Shown here: piece by piece, positions 1 through 7,830 of the stretch
Layout of the letters: the number at the start of each line of letters is the position of its first letter
How positions within the stretch are numbered: the stretch's first letter is position 1
Assembly (NCBI RefSeq): GCF_013409995.1
Contig: NZ_JACCBX010000002.1
Coordinates: 411,827 to 475,826 of the forward strand
DNA from: Neobacillus driksii
Lineage (GTDB): Bacteria > Bacillota > Bacilli > Bacillales > Cytobacillaceae
Direction of reading: 5' to 3'
DNA length: 64,000 bases
The notes under the pieces: model-generated
Told to the model about the DNA's origin: nothing
Seen by the model: the letters and a program-made list of their open reading frames with translations, nothing else
The model's database searches: none
Translations under genes and position numbers: made by a program

Positions 1-1196
1 ACGAGCGGCCCCATAATTCCAAATGGAGTCCCATATAATGAAGCGGTTCCAATTGTTAACGCATCGATTCCATAATTAGATGCAGTTTCTGCAAGTATTG
101 GGAGTATTCCAAAGTAAAAACCATCTGCACCAATTAAGAAAAGAGCTGGACCACTCACAATAGCAGTAAATAATGCCATATAAGCACCCAGTCCATCTGG
201 GATAATAGCTACCAACGATTGGGCCATAGATTCAGAAATAGGAGTTCCTTTAAAAATTCCAGAAAAAATACCTGCAGCAAGTACCACGACTACTACAGCT
301 AATGCATTAGGAGCATGTGCTGTCATTCGTTCACGTTGATGATGAAGAGCCGGATAATTAATGAGTAAGGCAAGAGCCGTACCTGCGATAAAAACGATAG
401 CTGGAGGCAGCCATTCTAGAACAATGGCAATCATAATTAAGCTTGAAAGAAAAAGGTTAAACCCAATTAGTTTAGGGCGTTTAACATTTAGACTATCAGG
501 TGTGATGTTTTCGATAACAGCGCTTTCAATTGCCGCATCGATTATTCCTATTTCAGACATAGAAAGTGATTCACTATTTGTCTTTCTAATTCTTGCACGT
601 TCTTTCAACCCGATAAAATAAGCGACGGCAATAACGAATAGTAAACTTACAATCATTCCTGGTAACATTTCAAGATATAATTGATTTGGTTCGAGATTCA
701 GAACACTTGCTACCCTGCCGGCTGGACCTCCCCATGGAACGAGTGTAGTAATCCCAATTTGCATGATTGTAATAGAAGCTAATATTATGGGACTGATACC
801 AAGTTTCTTATAAAGTGGAAGTAAAGCGGTTACAACAATCATCATGGTTGTAGATCCATCACCATCAAAGCCTATAATTCCTGCTAACACTGCCGTTCCG
901 ACAATGATTTTTAATGGATCACCTTTCGCTAACTGTATGATTTTTGAAGTTAATGGATCAAACAATCCAGTATCCAACATGATTCCAAAATACAAAATGG
1001 CAAATAACAATAGAATAGCAGTAGGTGCTACATTCTGGATTCCTTCCATCATCAAATTCCCTAGTTCCGACCCAAATCCTCCAATTAGGCCATAAATAAT
1101 CGGTACAAGTGTTAAACCTAAAAACGGAGATACACGCTTAGTCAAAATCAAAAATAAGAAGGTAAAAATCATCAAAAACCCTAAAATAGACAACAT
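1..1196 (-). CDS. CitMHS-family carboxylate:cation/proton symporter (3' end outside window)
   Basis: Read on the minus strand, an open frame starts at ATG 1194-1196 behind GGAGGAAGAA (1201-1210) and runs off the left edge after about 398 codons. The N-terminus, MLSILGFLMIFTFLFLILTK, begins a chain of hydrophobic helices. A GFDGDGSTTMMI stretch near residue 125 and the following TTLVPWGGPAGR stretch are typical of citrate-metal:proton symporters (CitMHS). It is the last visible gene of a co-oriented set with a CoA-transferase and an HMG-CoA-lyase-like enzyme, so it probably imports the acid those enzymes degrade. The substrate cannot be read from sequence. Family is fairly sure; citrate itself is only one possibility. 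Confidence 0.8.
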   Translation of the reverse strand, partial: MLSILGFLMIFTFLFLILTKRVSPFLGLTLVPIIYGLIGGFGSELGNLMMEGIQNVAPTAILLLFAILYFGIMLDTGLFDPLTSKIIQLAKGDPLKIIVGTAVLAGIIGFDGDGSTTMMIVVTALLPLYKKLGISPIILASITIMQIGITTLVPWGGPAGRVASVLNLEPNQLYLEMLPGMIVSLLFVIAVAYFIGLKERARIRKTNSESLSMSEIGIIDAAIESAVIENITPDSLNVKRPKLIGFNLFLSSLIMIAIVLEWLPPAIVFIAGTALALLINYPALHHQRERMTAHAPNALAVVVVVLAAGIFSGIFKGTPISESMAQSLVAIIPDGLGAYMALFTAIVSGPALFLIGADGFYFGILPILAETASNYGIDALTIGTASLYGTPFGIMGPL

Positions 1197-1285
1197 ATAC
1201 TTCTTCCTCCCCAATGGTCGTTTTAGGTTGCGGTATCATTGGTGCCTGGAATTATCACTGCCATATATTCCTCATTAAAACCCGA

Positions 1286-2446
1286 TTATTTTTGCTTACA
1301 AAGATTCCTACCTATGATTTCGTCATTATGTTGTCCGAGCTCAGGACCAATCCATTCTATACTGCCGGGAGTTTCCGATAATTTTGGGACAATACCGGGA
1401 ACCAGAACCTCTTCACCATCTGGCAAGGTAACACTTTGAAGCATATCTCTCGCCTTAAACTGTTCATCATTAACAATATCTTCAATACTATATATAGGTC
1501 CTACTGGGACGCCTGCTTCATCAAGAATTCTTTGTACTTCTTTTTGTGTACGAAGCTTTGTCCACTCCTCAATGACTTGATCCAATTGTTCTGCTTGTTT
1601 AGATCTACCCTGATTATTAGTGAGATTGGGATCCTCAGCCAAGTCAGTCCGGCCAATAGCATTCATAAATCGATTGAAAATGCCATCACTATTTGCGGCA
1701 ATGACAATATATTTACCATCTGCACAAAGGTACGTATTAGATGGAGCGATCCCTTCCAACGTCGCGCCTGTTCTTTCTCTTACAATACCTTTTAGATCAT
1801 ATTCCGGCAGTACCCCCTCAAGTAAAGAGAAAACTGCTTCAGTAAGAGCAACATCCACATATTGGCCCCTTTTCAATGGATCGATATCTCTTGCTCTTAA
1901 TGCCATTAACGTTCCATTAACTGCATATAGACCCGCTATTGAATCCCCAATAGCCAATCCAACACGAACGGGTGGACGATCAGGAAACCCTGTTAAATAC
2001 CTAAGACCACCCATTGACTCAGCAACACTGCCGAAACCTACTTTGTCTCGGTAGGGACCGGTTTGTCCATAACCAGAAATGCGGGTCATGATAATACTTG
2101 GATTTATTGTCTTTAAATCTTCATATCCAATCCCCCACTTTTCTAACGTTCCAGGGCGAAAATTTTCAATCACTACATCTGCATCTTTTGCTAATTCCCG
2201 GACCATCTCCTGACCTTCTGCCTCACGAAGGTTAAGGGTAATGGATTTTTTATTTCTTGCATGAACATACCACCATAGTGAGGTTCCCTTATGCATGACA
2301 CGCCAATTCCTTATTGAATCACCACTTTTTGGATCCTCTACTTTTATCACTTCGGCACCAAATTCGCCAAAAATCTTTCCCGCAAAGGGTGCTGCCACAA
2401 AGTTTCCTAATTCTAAAACTTTTATTCCATCTAATGGTTTTCTCAA
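1286..2446 (-). CDS. Family III CoA-transferase (CaiB/BaiF)
   Basis: A 386-residue protein, normal for family III CoA-transferases, which form an aspartyl-CoA anhydride and move CoA between carboxylic acids. It opens with PLDGIKVLELGNFVAAPFAG and contains ARNKKSITLNLR and DVVIENFRPGTLEKWG, both hallmark stretches. Start is TTG at 2444-2446 behind GAGGAGG. It lies 103 bp after the HMG-CoA-lyase-like gene and about 90 bp before the CitMHS transporter. A good family precedent is succinyl-CoA:hydroxymethylglutarate CoA-transferase, which would fit the lyase next door; a citramalate- or itaconate-type substrate is also possible. The gap upstream carries a motif shared with the gntR promoter (2500-2517). 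Confidence 0.88.
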   Translation of the reverse strand: MRKPLDGIKVLELGNFVAAPFAGKIFGEFGAEVIKVEDPKSGDSIRNWRVMHKGTSLWWYVHARNKKSITLNLREAEGQEMVRELAKDADVVIENFRPGTLEKWGIGYEDLKTINPSIIMTRISGYGQTGPYRDKVGFGSVAESMGGLRYLTGFPDRPPVRVGLAIGDSIAGLYAVNGTLMALRARDIDPLKRGQYVDVALTEAVFSLLEGVLPEYDLKGIVRERTGATLEGIAPSNTYLCADGKYIVIAANSDGIFNRFMNAIGRTDLAEDPNLTNNQGRSKQAEQLDQVIEEWTKLRTQKEVQRILDEAGVPVGPIYSIEDIVNDEQFKARDMLQSVTLPDGEEVLVPGIVPKLSETPGSIEWIGPELGQHNDEIIGRNLCKQK

Positions 2447-2499
2447 GGGATTTCCTCCTCATCATTTAACAGTCTAAGTTTCCTAAAAGATATAGAATA

Positions 2500-2517
2500 T
2501 TCAGATAATGTATGCAA
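2500..2517. promoter_or_regulatory. Candidate GntR operator in front of the CoA-transferase gene
   Basis: TTCAGATAATGTATGCAA lies 54-71 bp upstream of the CoA-transferase start. The same 18-mer with one change (TATGCAA to TATACAA) occurs at 4187-4204 in front of the gntR gene. On the other strand it reads TTGYATACATTATCTGAA, with a GTATAC-like core as often seen for FCD-type GntR operators. Assignment to this regulator is inference from the two copies. Confidence 0.5.
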
Positions 2518-2549
2518 TTTTTAATAAAGACTTTTATACTTTCCGCATA

Positions 2550-3440
2550 CTAACACTGTACATTTTTTGTTAAAGCCTCAGCATCTCTTAGCAATTGAGA
2601 GAATGAACAGTCTAATTGCTTTAGTCGTTCCAGATTCAGTCCTGTATTAATATCCTGCAGTTCTAAAAATTCTACGACACGACTTGCTTGAACATTCCCT
2701 GGAGCCCCCGGAGCATATGGACATCCTCCTAGTCCGGCTTGAGCTACATCCAATAAATGAACACCTGCTTGGATACCAGCCATTACATTCGCTAAGCCGT
2801 ATCCATATGTATCATGCAAGTGAAGTGCAATTGGGATATCAGGGAACTTCTCCGCTAAACGGCTGCAGTATTCATATACTTGTCTCGGTGCAGCTTTACC
2901 GATTGTATCTCCAAGTCCCAATTCATCAACGCCAAAACTCACAAGCTTCTCTGCAATTCTTTCTACTTCAAAGTAAGGGACAACCCCGCCAAAAGGACAT
3001 ACGAAAGCAGTTGCAATTGCACCAATTGCCTTTCTTTCCTCCCTTCTGGATTGTTCAACCAGACCTTTAATTTCTACTAGAGATTCATCGATACTCTTAT
3101 TCAAATTTGCCTGATTATGCTTTGCACTTGCAGAAAGGAAAAAAACACCATTGTGTATTTTTGATTTTAGAAATCGATCTAACCCCCGTTGATTCGGAAC
3201 AAGCGCTTCATATTCAACACCATGAACTTCAGGCAAATTTTGTCCTATAATATCCGCATCTTGCATAGCGGGAACCCACTTGGGATGGACAAAAGATGTC
3301 ACTTCTATACGTCTGAACCCTGCATCTATTAACTCTATAAGTTTATTAATCTTTTGATTGGTTTCTACAAACACCGGTTCATTTTGTAAACCATCTCTTA
3401 ATGAAACATCTCGTATTTGAATCTTTTCAGGAAATAACAC
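2550..3440 (-). CDS. HMG-CoA-lyase-like (HMGL/DRE-TIM) enzyme
   Basis: About 296 residues from GTG 3438-3440, which has GGAGG seven bases upstream; a longer frame from 3458 would put the ribosome binding site inside the gene. DRE-TIM features are clear: RDVSLRDGLQNE near the N-terminus, metal ligands in LHLHDTYG, and a loop GLGGCPYAPGAPGNV with the catalytic Cys. Canonical HMG-CoA lyases read SVAGLGGCPYA and GNVATED. Here the flanks are DVAQAGLGG and GNVQAS, so the acyl-CoA may be related but different (for example citramalyl-CoA). Expected role: carbon-carbon cleavage of a 3-hydroxyacyl-CoA made by the neighbouring CoA-transferase. Confidence 0.83.
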   Translation of the reverse strand: MLFPEKIQIRDVSLRDGLQNEPVFVETNQKINKLIELIDAGFRRIEVTSFVHPKWVPAMQDADIIGQNLPEVHGVEYEALVPNQRGLDRFLKSKIHNGVFFLSASAKHNQANLNKSIDESLVEIKGLVEQSRREERKAIGAIATAFVCPFGGVVPYFEVERIAEKLVSFGVDELGLGDTIGKAAPRQVYEYCSRLAEKFPDIPIALHLHDTYGYGLANVMAGIQAGVHLLDVAQAGLGGCPYAPGAPGNVQASRVVEFLELQDINTGLNLERLKQLDCSFSQLLRDAEALTKNVQC

Positions 3441-3454
3441 GTTGGAACCTCCAT

Positions 3455-4159
3455 TCAAAAATTTTCCACAGAATTCTTTATTGAATTACTATTTTCATTC
3501 TTCCCATCCGAATACATAGAAATATAAAATTGAAAATCACGTTGAATATGTGCCCTCATTAACTCCTCTGCTGCTTTTCCATTTCTTGTTTGAATGGCCT
3601 CACATACTGCTTGGTGCTCCTTAGCACCATCCTCTAACCTCATTGGTATATTTAATACCGCATTTCGATAGAAGGACATGAGTGAATTTAACTGGTTCAT
3701 CATTTTCATCAAGTAAGGGTTTTCACTCGCTTCAACAATAAAGAAGTGAAATTGTGTACTAAAATACTTTAATTTTTCAAGATCTTTCTTTTCCACCACC
3801 AAGTTCATTTCTTCCACTAAATTCTTCAAATGTTTACGCTGCTCCTCATTCATACGTAAAGCGGCATAATAAGCAGCAGTTGGTTCTAGACCTAATCGGC
3901 ATTCATAAAGATATTTGAAATCTGAAAACGTTGGTCGATAAACTCTTACTCCACCTCTTGGACTGACCGATACTAATCCATCACTATTTAACCGACGTAT
4001 TGCTTCGCGAATTGGACTTCTGCTGACCCCTGTTTCCTGAGCAACTTTTTCTTCAACAATTCGTTGTCCAGGAGGTATGAATCCGTTTACAATCATGTCA
4101 TGTAAATATTCATAAACGTGATTTTGAAGAGTTTTAGACTGATTGATTTTTGATTTCAT
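3455..4159 (-). CDS. GntR-family regulator, FCD type
   Basis: A winged-helix N-terminus (YEYLHDMIVNGFIPPGQRI, then VSRSPIREAIRRLNSDGLV) is followed by an all-helical FCD ligand domain with metal-site candidates such as the His residues of QFHFFIVEASENPYL. I place the start at ATG 4157-4159 (234 residues) behind GGGTGGGATAAGG. A frame from 4246 is open, but it would contain the candidate operator at 4187-4204 within coding sequence. It is first in the co-oriented set with the lyase, CoA-transferase and transporter, and is very likely their autoregulated, acid-responsive regulator. Confidence 0.87.
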   Translation of the reverse strand: MKSKINQSKTLQNHVYEYLHDMIVNGFIPPGQRIVEEKVAQETGVSRSPIREAIRRLNSDGLVSVSPRGGVRVYRPTFSDFKYLYECRLGLEPTAAYYAALRMNEEQRKHLKNLVEEMNLVVEKKDLEKLKYFSTQFHFFIVEASENPYLMKMMNQLNSLMSFYRNAVLNIPMRLEDGAKEHQAVCEAIQTRNGKAAEELMRAHIQRDFQFYISMYSDGKNENSNSIKNSVENF

Positions 4160-4186
4160 CCTTATCCCACCCACATAGTCTAAATT

Positions 4187-4204
4187 TTCAGATAATGTAT
4201 ACAA
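4187..4204. promoter_or_regulatory. Candidate GntR operator at its own promoter
   Basis: TTCAGATAATGTATACAA, 28 bp upstream of the chosen gntR start, differs by one base from the copy at 2500-2517. This indicates autoregulation plus control of the CoA-transferase/transporter part of the operon. Confidence 0.5.
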
Positions 4205-4456
4205 AAAAATACGTTCTTCTTCATCGGATACATTACTCCTATTCATTTAATCATTATTTTTCCTATCATTCCTCCTAATTCTACTGTGATAATAGTGTTA
4301 AAGCAAGAAAAAAAGAAAAACCATTTCTGATTTTTCTAAATATTATAACTGATTTTCATATACTGCAAACTTATGCTTCAAAGCACCTTTGCATTAATGC
4401 AGTTTCACATTACTGCATTAAAGTTAAGGAACCAAGTAATTTTATATAATTTTCAT

Positions 4457-5098
4457 TTATTCAGTAAGATTTATTGGGACTATATGAAATTTTCCCTGCT
4501 CATTTATTTCGATTTCTAGTAAGCCTTTTTTAGATAAAAAGATCGCATAAGCTTTCTTACCGACTTTTACGTTGTTAATCCGCCGTATGGCCGAGGAAAA
4601 TTTTCGAATGTAGTATTTAATACTTTTCTTGGTGATATCCACTTCATTGATCAAAAAGTTCTTTAAAAACTCCATTTCCGAATTTGGGAAAGTCTTATAA
4701 AAAAAATCAAGCAAATTTCCCTTTTCGAAGTCGTCATCAGAAGAAAAATAGGTTACGCGAGGGAAGCCATCACCTGCAAAACCAGCCAAAATATAAACCG
4801 TTGCATAGTCGTGTTCTGGATTTACTTTTTTGAATACATTCAGAGAAGCAAAAAATATTTTTTTTGCATGGGCTTCTATTTTTTCAAGGGAATTCGTTTT
4901 CCTTGCGAATGTTTTAAGTTCCTCTAGAGGCAAATCAATTACATTTTTGACTCCGGCATATGCAAATATTACCTTGTCGTTTAATACAATAATTTTTTTT
5001 TCATCATCACTAAATTTTTCATTTCCCCTATAGGTAATTCGTGTATCAGCCATAATTAACACACTATCTTCAAACTTTTTCCCAATCAATGCAGTCAT
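4457..5098 (-). CDS. Stand-alone proteasome-fold (T1) Ntn-hydrolase, function unknown
   Basis: 213 residues. The protein starts Met-Thr-Ala, preceded by AGGAG at good distance, so removal of Met would expose Thr as N-terminal nucleophile. Counting that Thr as 1, an Asp falls at 17 (MADTRIT) and a Lys at 33 (DDEKK), the same spacing as Thr1/Asp17/Lys33 of proteasome beta subunits and HslV. A Gly follows in AYAGVKNV, near the proteasome Gly47 position. No HslU-like ATPase, second subunit or other partner is nearby, and the C-terminal 80 residues are not familiar to me. It may be a self-assembling peptidase or amidohydrolase. Fold call moderate to good; substrate unknown. Confidence 0.6.
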   Translation of the reverse strand: MTALIGKKFEDSVLIMADTRITYRGNEKFSDDEKKIIVLNDKVIFAYAGVKNVIDLPLEELKTFARKTNSLEKIEAHAKKIFFASLNVFKKVNPEHDYATVYILAGFAGDGFPRVTYFSSDDDFEKGNLLDFFYKTFPNSEMEFLKNFLINEVDITKKSIKYYIRKFSSAIRRINNVKVGKKAYAIFLSKKGLLEIEINEQGKFHIVPINLTE

Positions 5099-5114
5099 CA
5101 GGATACTCCTTCAA

Positions 5115-5150
5115 AATAAAAGAATGCCCTACCATTCATTTTAGTAGGGC
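5115..5150 (-). terminator. Rho-independent terminator after the DUF1450 gene
   Basis: GCCCTAC (5126-5132) pairs with GTAGGGC (5144-5150). On the minus strand it is followed by a T-rich tract (ATTCTTTTATTTT). It separates the DUF1450 gene from the Ntn-hydrolase gene. Confidence 0.7.
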
Positions 5151-5217
5151 TTTACATTTATTTTACCATAAATTTACACATTCTGAAGGGATAATGAGAT
5201 TGATAGTAAAATACCAT

Positions 5218-5487
5218 TTATTTTACTACCACTCCTTGCCTCATTTCAATAACATATTGATTAATTTTTTCATAGAGTTCTTCTGGTTTGCCAGTGACAA
5301 TATTTTTGCCATTTACAAGAGCGAATGGTTCCATTAAACATTGTCCGCAATACAACAGACATCTTTCTTCAATAACCTCTAAATCTTCACGCTCCCTTAA
5401 TTTACCTTTTGTTGCTTCGAGCTCATCTTCGAAATTACAAGGACAAAATTTCACTTTAATGCACACATGTACCACTCCCTTTTTCAT
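5218..5487 (-). CDS. DUF1450 (YuzB-like) small cysteine-rich protein
   Basis: About 89 residues from ATG 5485-5487; a GTG 24 bases further in (VCIKVKFC) has the better-spaced AAGGGAG and may be the real start. A CPCN pair of cysteines near the N-terminus and the segment CLLYCGQCLMEPFALVNGK followed by PEELYEKI match DUF1450, whose members look thioredoxin- or ferredoxin-like, with unknown function. It is divergent from the tyrosine-degradation operon and shares its upstream region; a second DUF1450 gene closes that operon at 11.4 kb. Confidence 0.7.
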   Translation of the reverse strand: MKKGVVHVCIKVKFCPCNFEDELEATKGKLREREDLEVIEERCLLYCGQCLMEPFALVNGKNIVTGKPEELYEKINQYVIEMRQGVVVK

Positions 5488-5554
5488 TTCCCATATTTTA
5501 TTTGGAATATTTAAAAATTCGCAAGAACGCGCCTCAACGCACAACAGCTTTAAC

Positions 5555-5572
5555 GCATTAAAATGTTAATGC
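5555..5572. promoter_or_regulatory. Palindrome GCATTAA-AATG-TTAATGC between DUF1450 and hpd
   Basis: Perfect 7-4-7 inverted repeat located 31 bp upstream of the hpd -35 box and between divergent genes. AACGC pentamers recur around it (5526, 5536, 5552, 5585). Likely a regulator binding site for the homogentisate operon; no regulator gene lies alongside. Confidence 0.4.
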
Positions 5573-5602
5573 TTAACAGAAAAAACGCGTTAAATCCTAG
5601 GT

Positions 5603-5631
5603 TTGCACCTGTTTTTTTTATGTATTATGAT
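5603..5631 (+). promoter_or_regulatory. SigA-type promoter of the tyrosine-degradation operon
   Basis: TTGCAC (5603-5608), 17 bp spacer, TATGAT (5626-5631). About 70 bp remain to the hpd start, which has AGGGAG upstream. Confidence 0.6.
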
Positions 5632-5703
5632 GTGTGACATTACAGGCAGTGAATTTAGAAAATTCTGTTTGTTAGTTCATAACAATTGAGGGAGTTGTAG
5701 AAA

Positions 5704-6825
5704 ATGGTCGAAAAAATGTTGGCAGCACCAAAGGTAAAAAAAGAAGAAGTATTCCCTGTAAAAAATGTTCATTACGTAGAAATTTATACAGGAAATGCAA
5801 AACAATCTGCTTATTATTACGCTAAAGCTTTTGGTTTCAAGCTTGTAGCTTATCGAGGTTTGGAAACAGGCTGCCGTGATCGTGTTTCCTATGTATTGGA
5901 GCAAGGCGCAATTCGATTAATTTTAACTGGTACTTTATCAGATCAAACTGACATTTCAGCATTCATTAAAACCCACGGTGAAGGTGTAAAAGATATCGCC
6001 CTTCTTGTGAAGGACTTAGAAAAAACATATGCAGGTGCAATTAAACGCGGCGGCATTGCCATACGGGAACCTTGGGTAGAAGAAGATGAACATGGCAAAG
6101 TAAAAAAAGCGATTCTTGGTACTTATGGAGATACCATTCATACATTGGTTGAACCAATCGATTATAACGGTGTGTTTATGCCAGGTTTTGAAGCACGCGA
6201 GGACATTTATGGTACAAAGCCTACAGGTTTAATAGGTGTCGACCACCTTGTTGGTAACGTAGAGGTTATGGAAGAATGGGTAAATTATTATGAAAAAGTA
6301 TTCGGTTTTAACGTTCTAAAGCATTTTGATGATGAAGATATTTCCACTGAATATTCTGCGCTCATGTCTAAAGTGATGATGAATGGAACTGGACGAATTA
6401 AATTCCCAATCAATGAGCCTGCGGAAGGAAAACGAAAATCTCAGATTCAAGAATACCTAGATTACTATAATGGACCAGGTGTTCAGCATCTTGCTCTATT
6501 AACCAATGATATCATTGGCACTGTGGCAGCACTTAGGGAAAATGGAGTTGAATTACTGTTTACACCTGAAACCTATTATGAAGACCTCGCCAACCGTGTA
6601 GGGGAAATTGATGAGGATATAAAAAAACTACAGGAACTTAATATTCTTGTGGATCGAGATGATGAAGGGTATCTACTCCAAATCTTTACGAAACCATTAG
6701 TTGACCGGCCAACACTTTTTATCGAAATTATTCAACGAAAAGGGGCACTTGGTTTTGGAGATGGAAACTTTAAAGCACTTTTTGAATCGATTGAACGAGA
6801 GCAGGCACTACGAGGAAATATTTAA
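5704..6825 (+). CDS. hpd: 4-hydroxyphenylpyruvate dioxygenase
   Basis: 373 residues, the usual bacterial length. It converts 4-hydroxyphenylpyruvate to homogentisate with O2 and Fe(II). Two vicinal-oxygen-chelate halves are visible: an N-terminal one from NVHYVEIYTGNAKQSAYYYA, and a C-terminal catalytic one from GVDHLVGNV. The Fe ligands read as His181 (GVDHLV), His262 (VQHLALLTND) and Glu341 (LFIEIIQRKG). The C-terminus is typical, with GFGDGNFKALFESIE. It is first in the operon hpd - unknown - fahA - hmgA - bicupin - DUF1450, behind a good promoter and ribosome binding site. Confidence 0.97.
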   Translation: MVEKMLAAPKVKKEEVFPVKNVHYVEIYTGNAKQSAYYYAKAFGFKLVAYRGLETGCRDRVSYVLEQGAIRLILTGTLSDQTDISAFIKTHGEGVKDIALLVKDLEKTYAGAIKRGGIAIREPWVEEDEHGKVKKAILGTYGDTIHTLVEPIDYNGVFMPGFEAREDIYGTKPTGLIGVDHLVGNVEVMEEWVNYYEKVFGFNVLKHFDDEDISTEYSALMSKVMMNGTGRIKFPINEPAEGKRKSQIQEYLDYYNGPGVQHLALLTNDIIGTVAALRENGVELLFTPETYYEDLANRVGEIDEDIKKLQELNILVDRDDEGYLLQIFTKPLVDRPTLFIEIIQRKGALGFGDGNFKALFESIEREQALRGNI

Positions 6826-6832
6826 TAGATTT

Positions 6833-6864
6833 GGGTCATGCCAGTTTCCTACCTGGCATGACCC
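6833..6864 (+). terminator. Strong hairpin between hpd and the next gene (partial terminator or processing site)
   Basis: GGGTCATGCCAG (6833-6844) pairs over all 12 bases with CTGGCATGACCC (6853-6864). Only CTTTCAT follows, without a real U-run, so it may cut down readthrough or stabilise the hpd mRNA rather than end the operon. Confidence 0.5.
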
Positions 6865-6888
6865 CTTTCATAGGAGGTGCGTGATGAA

Positions 6889-7830
6889 TTGTTAACAAAA
6901 GTAAAGGTATATTGGAAAGAGGATTCGGTTAGTCATTTTATGACAGAATTGATTGATTATGCAGGCATATTCCCGCCTGCAGCTCTTCCTCTTAAAGAAG
7001 CGATCTTAAACTATCATTCTTATATTCATCAAGAGGATAGCTGGATGCTTGGGCCGTTTGTTATTCCGTCTTCTCGATTGGGGGAACTAGAACCTTTTAG
7101 AGATTTATTTAATGAACAGTATCCCCTTCGACTGTCCATCATTCTTTCAAAATCTGATGAGGTAAAAACAGATTTGAATGCGATTAAGCTTTTTTCGGAA
7201 ACCTACCAAACTGCTGGAATGATTGATGCAATTGAAGTCCCACCATCACTAGAGTTTGATTCTGAGATCTTCGATAAGCTCGATATTCTAATACCGGGGT
7301 ATCGAATATATTGTGAAATAGCAGGATCTATTGAACAGCTGCAATCATCATTAAATAGAATCAAAAAGAAAAACCAAGTTACTTCACGATTGATTGGGAT
7401 TAAATTTCGTATGGGAGGAATTACGGCCAATTTGTTTCCATCCTCAGAAAAAGCGGCATTTGTCATTCATGAATGCAAAAAACGAGGTCTTGCACTAAAA
7501 TTTACTGCTGGACTCCACCATCCCATTCGTCAATACCGCAATGAAGTAGGAACCATTATGCATGGATTCGTTAATGTTTTTACGGCATCGATAATGGCAC
7601 ATAGCCTCTCTATCTCGCATGATACGATCCAAGAAATATTACTTGAAGATAACCCTAGAAATTTTACTTTTACAACAAATGAGCTCATCTGGAGAAATTT
7701 ATCCGTCAGCTCTTTAGAAATTAACGCTGCACGTAATGTTTTTTCACTTTCATACGGAAGCTGCAGTTTTGATGAACCACGGAAAGAACTAGGAGAGCTT
7801 GCACTATTCCACGAGGAGGCTGTAAGATGA
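6889..7830 (+). CDS. Unknown 313-residue protein of the homogentisate operon
   Basis: I do not recognise a named family. Start is probably TTG 6889, 11 bases after AGGAGG; the frame can be extended to GTG 6877, but that overlaps the ribosome binding site. It is soluble, with no membrane segment. Alternating helix/strand character and segments such as LIGIKFRMGGITANLFP, LALKFTAGLHHPIRQY and MHGFVNVFTAS suggest a TIM-barrel-like enzyme, with a conserved-looking His-His pair in AGLHHP. It lies between hpd and fahA, overlapping fahA by 4 bp, so it belongs to tyrosine breakdown. The operon lacks a glutathione-S-transferase-type maleylacetoacetate isomerase, and this protein is one candidate to fill that step. 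Confidence 0.75.
   Translation: MLTKVKVYWKEDSVSHFMTELIDYAGIFPPAALPLKEAILNYHSYIHQEDSWMLGPFVIPSSRLGELEPFRDLFNEQYPLRLSIILSKSDEVKTDLNAIKLFSETYQTAGMIDAIEVPPSLEFDSEIFDKLDILIPGYRIYCEIAGSIEQLQSSLNRIKKKNQVTSRLIGIKFRMGGITANLFPSSEKAAFVIHECKKRGLALKFTAGLHHPIRQYRNEVGTIMHGFVNVFTASIMAHSLSISHDTIQEILLEDNPRNFTFTTNELIWRNLSVSSLEINAARNVFSLSYGSCSFDEPRKELGELALFHEEAVR

Noticed and set aside
361..1439. Several plus-strand open frames
   Set aside because: They lie antisense to the CitMHS transporter and CoA-transferase genes, have no ribosome binding sites and no recognisable product.
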